This document shows, in pieces, positions 56,751-64,000 of a DNA stretch of 64,000 nt. Under the pieces are notes generated by a model. The model was not told the origin of the DNA. It made no database searches and saw only the letters and a list, made by a program, of their open reading frames with translations. Made by a program: the position numbers and the translations under genes. The stretch spans positions 85,074,342 to 85,138,341 of the forward strand of contig CM043953.1 in the NCBI GenBank assembly GCA_014529385.2, given 5' to 3'. Numbering within the stretch: position 1 is the first letter of the stretch; every line of letters begins with the position of its first letter. The DNA comes from Adiantum capillus-veneris. Taxonomy: Eukaryota > Streptophyta > Polypodiopsida > Polypodiales > Pteridaceae.

Positions 56751-57087
56751 CTTAAAGCAGAAGAGGAAGAACAAAGGAGAGAAATATTATCAAGGCAAGC
56801 TCGGCAAGCCAATGAAGGCACATTAAACTGATGTAAGTAGTTTAAATAATTTAAGGAGTGGTGTTGTTCATTGTCCACTTTGGGTAATCAAGCTTCAAAA
56901 CTGTGTTCAAGTTGTCAGTTTTAAGCTTTGTCTACATTAATTGTATCTGCTGCAACATTCTTTCTCACAGCTCTCATAGCTAGAGGCCTTGCTTCTTCCC
57001 TCTCACCTTTCAAACACAAATCCCCTGACGACATCTTGGTGAACCCAACGCAAAACAAGCCGGGGTGAGAAGAATTTGTGGAGGAAG

Positions 57088-58016
57088 ATGTTGACATCGC
57101 AAGAGGAAGCCATGCAACAAATGATGCAGTAGTTTGCAGTGTCTATGCAACAAAAATAGGTTGCCCAATAGCAATATAATCTGCAAGAGTGGATTCGTAA
57201 AGCTCGACAGACAATTACAGATAAATCACAACAATTTGAAGGCTGGGAGATTAGCAAATTTTGCAATATCTACGAGCACGCAATGGAAGATAATGGAATC
57301 CATTATCAGAATGCAGTGGAAGGGTTTCATTTAATGACGGTTCCAGAGCTTAGGGACCGACTTAAAGAAATTCAGGCGGCTCAAGGCCCAAATTGGCAAG
57401 AATTTAAGAAGGCGTTGCAGGAAGAATATATTCTTGAAGATTCATAAAGGGTAATCAGACAAAGCTTCATGAAGTGGGTGCTGAAGGGGGGAAAAAAAAA
57501 TATGCACAAGAATTGTTACAAGAGTTTGAAAATAAATTTGACCAATTTTCCTCCACAGAGCAACGTTCGATGAAGGATTAGAAGGTTGAATTGTTTATTC
57601 AGGCTACTAATCCATGGCTTTAGAGGAGTCTAGTGCAATTGTTGGAGGATTCACTAAGTGAAGTGCGCTTAATGTTTGAATGGAAGATAGTCTCTAAAGC
57701 AATAAATATAATCGTGAAACAATAGATGAGAGTTGATAAGCTGATTGTGGTTGATGTCATGGATGATGTGGAAGAGGAAACTAAGGAGAAATCAACCTCG
57801 ACAATACCCAAAGTGGAGGAGCCAATTCTTGACAAATTGATGAAAGGTATTCTAGAGTTAAATTTGAATTTCAAAGCTGTAAGATTTGAAGGGTTAGCTC
57901 CAAAGGGGTCTACTTCTGAGCCTAGGCAGCAACCTCCATGCAAAGGCGAGGATTGGTGTATGTGGTGCGATAGTGAAGACCATAGAGGAATGTGATGAGT
58001 TTCATGAAGCTTACAA
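57088..58016 (+). pseudogene. Ty3/gypsy gag remnant (plus strand)
   Basis: The start at 57088 (MLTSQEEAMQQMMQ) is followed by stops, but WEISKFCNIYEHAMEDNGI, VPELRDRLKEIQAAQGPNW and EFENKFDQFSSTEQRSMKD are readable as capsid sequence. At 57726-57995 an acidic region leads to CMWCDSEDHRG, a knuckle start. Several in-frame stops (57129, 57447) show decay. Confidence 0.65.
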
Positions 58017-59196
58017 AAGGAATAATGTTTTTGGTAAGGACAAGAATCACCTCACGGCAACACGTGAGATGCTCCACCTGAACTTTGGTAGGGCGGCATG
58101 AAAAAGTTAGTTGAAGATATACAGCATAATGTTTCTCTTGTGGAAGCAGCAACATATGGGTTACAAGTTTGCAAAAAGGGTAATGATGATGGTGTAGGTA
58201 CAAAGGGTCAATTGTGGCCTTATGCTCTAAAGACAACAGAAGCAGCTAAGGTAACTTATGGGAAGCTATGACAAGTAGGGAATTCTATCTGTAGGGACAT
58301 CAAAAAGGGCAACAAGATCTGGCAGCAAGAAAGAAGAAGGTCCTACTCCTAATCCCGCTCCTGAAGTGGTTATGGAGGAGGCACCCAAGGACAAAAAGCA
58401 AGGTAAGCCTAGGAGATCCTCGTATAAGCTTAAATCTGACATTGAATTGGCTACAGATCTAAAGAAAGTTTTTGAAAAGCGCATCCTAAATAGAAAAGTG
58501 GAGCTCAGATTGGGCGATATTTTCTGGAATTTCCAAACGCGAGTTCCATGAGGAGATCATTGATATTATCAAGAGGAAGCAACAGATACCAAGTGAGCCG
58601 CAGGAGGCAAAATCAGCTAAGAGCTAGAAGGTTCGATGCATTGAAGAAATTTTGGATGACTATGAGATCTTGAAGAAGAAGAGGCGAGGTATGTGGTGGT
58701 TTCAAACCCAATTGTACCCGAGGGAAGACATGTTCATTTTAATGATGACAAAGACACCCACGAGTCACTTTTGAAGGACTCACTAGGCAAGGCCAACAAT
58801 CAAAACTGTTGTGAAGCTTGGCCACATTGAAGAACAGGTCTTAGCACTAATAGATCATGGATCGGGGATACCTTTGATGGAAAAAAGCTTACCCAAAAAG
58901 GTAAAATGGCCTAATGATGTAGACCATGGTTGGCAGATTTGAGCTGCTAATATGCTTCCAGGCGACCTCTATGGTGCATGTGCAAATGCTAAGGTAACTG
59001 TAGGGGATGTCTGTGATGAGAAAAAATTCTTTATACAAGAGCATTCCTCTTATCCATTTATTTTGGAACAACCCTACATTACGCATGTGCGGATGGAAAC
59101 CAAGGTCCTGGATGATGGCTCAACCTATGCCAGGGTTCGGAACAGAGATGGCCTTAGGAAGAGAATGGGGTCTAGGAGGGCCTCTTTATTTGGCAG
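58017..59196 (+). pseudogene. Ty3/gypsy gag-pro linker and protease remnant
   Basis: 58366-58551 holds YKLKSDIELATDLKKVFEKR and an ILNRKVELRLGDIF segment, then EFHEEIIDIIKRK in another frame. The protease follows: ALIDHGSGIPLMEKSLPKK (about 58844; D-H-G-S instead of D-T/S-G), GDLYGACANAKVTVGDVCDE, FFIQEHSSYPFILEQPYITH and VRMETKVLDDGSTYARVRN. The frame ends against the foldback element; no RT is present beyond it. Confidence 0.65.
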
Positions 59197-59648
59197 CATT
59201 AGGCAAAATTTGGACTCACAAAGGGGCCCTTTAAGGAGTTTGACTTTACCTCTCTCTACCAAAACAGGCGCATGGATAATTTTTTGCAAATAAACTCCGA
59301 AGTTGGCGGAGGTTTGAGAGTTAGAATGTCCTCTTCAAGCTCTATCTACTGATATATAGCACGCAATGAGATTCCTCATATTTTCGAAGATTCTTTTTTT
59401 GATTCACTTAGATTCCGACAGAGTTGTCACATCATAGGTGAATCAAAAAAAGAATCTTTTAAAATATGAAGAATCTCATGGTGTGCTATATATCAGTAGA
59501 TAGAGCTTGAAAAGGACATTCTAACTGTGAGAACTCCGTCAACTTTGGAGTTTATTTGCAAAAATTTATCGATGCGCCCGTTTTGGTAGAAAGAGGTAAA
59601 GTCAAACTCCTTAAAGGGCCCCTTTGTGAGTCCAAATTTTGCCTAATG
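59197..59648. mobile_element. Foldback element with 211-bp inverted arms (452 bp)
   Basis: Left arm 59197-59407 and right arm 59438-59648 are inverted copies around a 30-bp loop (59408-59437). The ends read CATTAGGCAAAATTTGGACT and its complement AGTCCAAATTTTGCCTAATG. By eye the arms differ at only a few positions (e.g. acctctctct/acctctttct), so the insertion or gene-conversion event is recent. No transposase. The same family is present at 25268-25727. No clear target duplication. Confidence 0.93.
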
Positions 59649-61159
59649 TTTATGGAAGTCAAACCTTTAGTATTGATAGCCGTTTTTTAGCTTTCCATAA
59701 TTGCCATAGTAAGCTACCTCACCCTATCAAATCACTCAAACATTTTGGTTATCCTTACCATTTCACTGTACATAGGCGTTTGTGAGTTAGGAGACTTTCC
59801 CTATATTTCCTTTAAAACCCTTAATTAGCTAGTCACTAGGCTAGTTGAGCCAAAAAATATATATATATATATATAAAATATAAGTATATTATGGCCCATT
59901 TGTGTGTAAATATTTCATTGTATATAGGGCCTAAATAAAAGGATTTTTCAAAATTATTTTGGTATTTATTTAAATATTTCTACCTATGGTGTGTTATTTA
60001 TGCTATGTACATTGACTCACCATTACCATATTTTTTCTTAGCATTTTGCATACTCTTTATTCCATATAAAAATAATTTCATGCAAGCTTCTCTTATTTTT
60101 GGTGTAACTCCATCCCAACAAAAATCCAGAAAAACTAGTTTTATTTATGTGTATATTTTTTCACTATTGTGATTTTTTCTTCCTACATCTATTCTCTTTT
60201 ACTCTCATAAATTAGAACACCAAAAATATTCATCTTTTTATGGTAGACCTACAATGAGAGAGATTTATTTTGACCCCTTTATATTTTTTCCACCTATATT
60301 ATTTATATTTGACATGTACATATTTTTTTAGACCCCTCAATATTTGATTTTCTTAGTTGTACTATTCACTTATATCATGATCTCAACAATATCTTCAATT
60401 ATAGACCTAACAAATAAGGTCAAGGGTATGTGGCATGCATGCATGCACCATGGGGAGCTCACTCTTGGAGGTATTCAAAAGAATCATCCAAAGAGGGACC
60501 TCACAAGGACCTTGTGCAGTGGAAAAAACAGTCGGTTTTTCTAAAATTTTAAAGATCACATGCTCCCCGAATTTGAAAAGGTGATACAAACAAAAGTTGT
60601 AACTCCTGAACTGAAATTTCACCTCAATATTTTTTCATATTTTTTTGAGCTAAGAGCTGTGAGCTATGATTTTATTGGTGGACCCCAGTTTACCCATGCT
60701 ATGCAGCCACACTCCCTCTTCCACATTATCATTTTCCTCTTTCACACACACTCCTCCCTCTCCTTACCACTCCCAAACCTGCAACTCCCATGTCCTAATA
60801 CCATTGCCACATCTCTCACACCTCCATAGCCTTCATCCTCCATTTCTACACCCTATGTGTCCCCCTTTCTCTCTACATATATGTCCATATTACCATACTC
60901 TCTTCAGCTTTGTAAAGAACTTCAAAAAATTAGCAAAACTCCAAGGATAACCTCTGCAAATGAAGTCTTTATCATGAATTTTCCAAGGTTTGAAGATAAC
61001 ATAGCATCATCGACACGCGCTACTTCGCCATGCTGACCGCTTCTTCTACCGGTGCTGTAAAGAGGTGAATGTCAACTTCTCCAAAGCTTCAACCTCTCTT
61101 TACAAGTTCATCCCTTCTCTAATTTTTCTCATCATATATCTCACCATTTGGTGAATGAT
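59649..61159. other. AT-rich non-coding sequence
   Basis: No gene. A short (AT)n lies at about 59860-59876. A frame at 60560-60950 is Ser/Pro/His-rich low complexity. Confidence 0.4.
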
Positions 61160-62271
61160 TTTGTAAATATTTTGTAGTGATAATTACTAACTACTAACCA
61201 CTAACCTTATTGTGAAATGCACCCTCTACTAGAGTAGGAACTCCCAAATTATTCACTCAATCCTCTCTCCTTTCATCCTCAATAATTCTCTTCCCTTGAG
61301 CCCACATCCATGTGACTCAAAGGACAAGAGAGACCCACCCTCATTAAAATTTTTTTCAAAAATATGCATAATCTTTTATTCTTTCAAATAAACCTGATTA
61401 GGACTAATCCTAATCGGGGCTTCTAGAACCTATAAATAGAGCCCTTCTCTCCCTTGTAAATAATCACATGATCACACTACACCACACCATTCTCAACACA
61501 TAACACACCACTCTTCAAGCCTAGTTGTGTAGAGTGTGTGCATCGTGAGTGCTCTATTCCATCATTACACATAGGTGCATGGAGAAGCTTGAAGTTAGTT
61601 ATGCCATCTAGAGGAGTGGAGTGTATGCCATATTCTTCACCACACTTGTAGCCTACTCTTGCGCATAAATAAGATTTATAGTTTTGGGTGCAGTTGCATG
61701 TTGCAACTACGACTCTTCTCTCCAAATTGACTTGATAAGTTGGCTCATCAGGTGGTTGAAGGTATATTGTCCTTGAAGTTTGTTGTGCCATTTCATGCTT
61801 GGTGGTTTGAGGGCTTGTTGAATTCTTTGCCTAAAAGGTCAAGTGTAAGAGGGTACTCGATGAGAGGGCTCCCGTGACCCTAAGACAATTTGTGTATTGG
61901 CAACAAGGTCAAGTTTTGTGTTGTCTCTCTATTTATCATCAAGCTTTGTGTGCATCTAGTCTTTAAGGCTAAGACTGATTTGCTCAAGTTGATTTGTGCT
62001 CTTTACCTCTCTCTAGTGTGGTGAATGTTTGTGTTTGGTGTGTGTGGCTATCTTGCATTCCCCTCTCTTTGTGATTCTGAGTACAAGGAGATATCATGTG
62101 CGTCCTAGTTCGCATCTACAACTAGGTGGTGCCCCTTTTCTTGTTTGGTTTGTGGCTGTGGGTTGTTGTTGTCTCTGATTGTACTTGCCCCAGTCCCAAT
62201 TGAGCAGCACGGGAGCCTTGAAGGGTGTTTAGAGGCCGCTCTTCTTGTTGCCCGCCCCGAACCGCCTCAAA
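61160..62271 (+). mobile_element. Putative LTR, plus orientation (left boundary uncertain)
   Basis: A promoter-like TCTAGAACC-TATAAATAG (61431-61439) and a downstream poly(A)-type region precede a PBS-like sequence at 62272. The left limit is approximate because no second copy is in the window. The minus-strand frame 61791-61477 lies within it and is not credible as a gene. Confidence 0.4.
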
Positions 62272-62720
62272 CTGGTGCCCCCACTGAGGACTGACTTTGT
62301 GCTTATTGTTGTTGTATTGCATGAATGCTTGAATTTATCATAATCAAGAAGATTATATAAATCATGAAAACTTGTATGACTGAGTTTAATTTCAATGCAA
62401 CAAAAATTGATCTAGAATATGGTTTGGACTAGCATAACATAAGAAAGGAAAAAAACATTTTCACATAAGAATCCAGAATTCATTAGACCTTTCAAAACTT
62501 TGTGTAGTTAGTTGATGTCATGAGAGAAAATGATTGTTTGGAACTAATCTTTGTGTGGTTCGAGCATCGAGAGACTATGACACGCTGACGGGAGCAAAGC
62601 GAACCCCGAATCCCCGACGGCCTCTAAAACACCGGGGACCGAATGGCGCGCCTCGAGCCTGTCATGGTAAAGCAAACAGGGGGCACCACCTAGCTTCAGC
62701 GGCTAGGACGCAAACAACAC
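62100..62720. repeat. Imperfect inverted repeat joining two LTR ends
   Basis: GCGTCCTAG...CTAGGTGGTGCCCC (62099-62135) is matched on the minus strand by GCGTCCTAG...CTAGGTGGTGCCCCC (62711-62680), and GTTTAGAGGCCG (62226-62237) by TTTTAGAGGCCG (62627-62616). Homology continues into ACTGGTGCCCCCACTGAGGA (62271-62290), which looks like a PBS, with a degenerate partner near 62590-62570. Confidence 0.6.
62272..62291 (+). other. Possible primer-binding site
   Basis: CTGGTGCCCCCACTGAGGAC after the LTR-like region; a TGGTGCC start is common in LTR elements. It is supported only by position and the inverted partner. Confidence 0.4.
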
Positions 62721-62796
62721 ACCACCATAACAAAGTTTTCATCCAAGAGAGATGGATGTTTGGGAGTAATGATGAAGAGGAAAGGGAATGAGATCA

Positions 62797-62845
<49 letters not shown>

Positions 62846-64000
62846 GGGAGGGGGTATAGCGGCTTAGTACTTAGGCACCACAAAAGGATGGCGAATCCGC
62901 ACACCCTTCACACATACACAAGCTCACTCCAAAACACAAGACTAGGTGGCGATTCCGCACACCTCACATGGGCAAAACATTGCAAGAAAACATACTCACA
63001 AAACCTCAAGCTTTATTTAGAGAATTAGGCGATGAAATGGGGAGCATAGGGTAGGGGAATGAGAAGGGAGAGAGTGGTAGAGCACATGGCGGATAGGTGG
63101 GAGTTGATGGCGAAGACTCGCACGAGGATTATGGCCATCATCCTTTATTTAGTTGCCCTTCATCTTCCATAGCCAAGGGTGTAGAGGTCATGCTCAAGAT
63201 AAGCATGGTGATTGCGGTGATGGTGATGGTGTGGGTGTGGGTGTGTGCACTAGGCACACACAGTGCATAGTGTGTTCTTTGGTGATGTTGTGTGTGTGTT
63301 TAGTGTGATGGTGAACCCTCTTTATATAGGGTAGGAGGGGGGAGAAATTCTAGAATTTAGAAATGAAGAAATCATTATCTACACAGGCCATGTGACTGTG
63401 GGCCCCACTTGTCTGACTGTATGTATATGTGCCAGAACAGCAGTCTCATGAGAGAGAGACTAAGAGAGAGAGATGGGTGAATGGAAAAAAGAGAGGTGAC
63501 ATGGAGAATAAAGTAACTACAAGAGGGGAGAGAGGGGAGTGTGTTCAGAGGTGAATCTGTGTGCAGATGTGTATGAACACAAGAAAATCAGGTAACCACT
63601 GGGTGGGGATGGGTCTGTGGGCACCTTTTTCAGTGAGACTGAGTGTGTGTGAGTGTGGGGGAGGCCATCTGGCTACAAGACAAGAGAGATTTCGAATTTT
63701 AGAGAGAGAGGGGGGTATTTGGATCATGGGAGAGTGTAGGAGAGAGAAAAGGGGGGGTGGGGTATACTGTTTTGGAAGATAGGAGAGGTGGCATGTGAGT
63801 TAAGGTGCATTATTGGTAAGGACAGGGGGTGGGGTAGCTTCAAGGGAGAGAGAAAGGATAAAGGACAAGGGGAAGAGAGAGGGGGTTGACCTTTTGAGTG
63901 GAGGAGAGGAAAAAGGACACACGACGGGGCATCGGTGAAGAAAAAGGAGGCAAGGTGGGGATGGGCTGTCCTGCAGGCATGAGGTGGCCTATTTAACCTT
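62694..64000 (-). mobile_element. Putative LTR, minus orientation, running off the window
   Basis: On the minus strand a TATATAAA box (63328-63321) and a GT/CA-rich R-U5-like region run towards the GGTGGTGCCCC junction at 62690. A (GA)n tract at 62799-62842 and purine-rich sequence beyond 63430 are included. No coding frame is credible. Its right end is outside the window. Confidence 0.4.
62799..62842. repeat. (GA)n microsatellite
   Basis: A GA run of about 44 bp. Confidence 0.97.

Larger units (their letters stand above)
55078..57087. other. Non-coding; possible LTR/leader sequences
   Basis: No gene. A short tandem repeat of CCAAGCTTCCATAGC-type units lies at about 56515-56595; a G-rich run (ttagggggggaagc) lies at 56475; and a (CT)n tract lies at 56663-56746. 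LTR pairs for the elements on either side were not found. Confidence 0.4.

Noticed and set aside
61477-61791. 104-residue minus-strand frame
   Set aside because: Antisense to an LTR-like region with a TATA box; no domain.

Overview
The window looks like a stretch of a large, repeat-rich land-plant nuclear genome. The evidence is Ty3/gypsy LTR retrotransposons with plant-type primer-binding sites, GT-AG introns with plant-like acceptors (one with a TACTAAC branch point), very long (CT)n/(GA)n tracts, MITE-like hairpins and tRNA-like SINE heads. The species cannot be read from the sequence; a fern or another large-genome vascular plant would fit. I see no intact host gene. Almost every coding stretch belongs to a mobile element or is broken.

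Layout. 1-7 kb: an LTR end with a primer-binding site at 1659, a non-coding leader carrying five copies of a 24-bp palindrome or its half-site, a broken intron-containing gene on the + strand (3495-4781), and convergent to it a minus-strand locus that begins with a divergent histone H3-fold protein (6966-6472) and continues into exons of a C48 (Ulp1/SENP-like) cysteine protease. 7-11.3 kb: three short hairpin MITEs next to microsatellites, tRNA-like SINE heads, a 138-bp tandem duplication and two ~80-100 bp (CT)n tracts. 11,341-20,245: a complete LTR element on the minus strand with matching TCCTA target duplications, LTRs of 616 and 570 bp, PBS and PPT. It carries gag and protease but no RT, RNase H or integrase, so it is non-autonomous. 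22.8-24.55 kb: a second broken intron-containing gene of unknown function, cut short against the next element. 24.7-30.2 kb: a decayed minus-strand Ty3/gypsy element with gag, PR, RT, two RNase H domains and integrase, the integrase being split by a 460-bp foldback element.

32-45 kb: an integrase tail, a hairpin, a Z-DNA-type tract, a decayed Penelope-like reverse transcriptase (about 37.1-39.8 kb) and a long decayed minus-strand coiled-coil coding region (44,324-40,803) whose leader holds three palindromes of a second family. 46.97-55.08 kb: another minus-strand Ty3/gypsy element with an unusual order, gag-PR-RT-RNH-INT followed in the same reading frame by a second DTG aspartic protease. 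57.1-59.2 kb: a plus-strand Ty3/gypsy gag-PR remnant that ends against a 452-bp near-perfect foldback element of the same family as the one in the 25-kb integrase. 61.4-64 kb: two LTR ends facing each other.

How the parts relate: these are mostly independent insertions, some nested. The most unusual content is the H3-fold/C48 protease locus, the two palindrome-bearing leaders, and the post-integrase protease. Coordinates of exons and domains were read by eye; no alignments or database searches were run.
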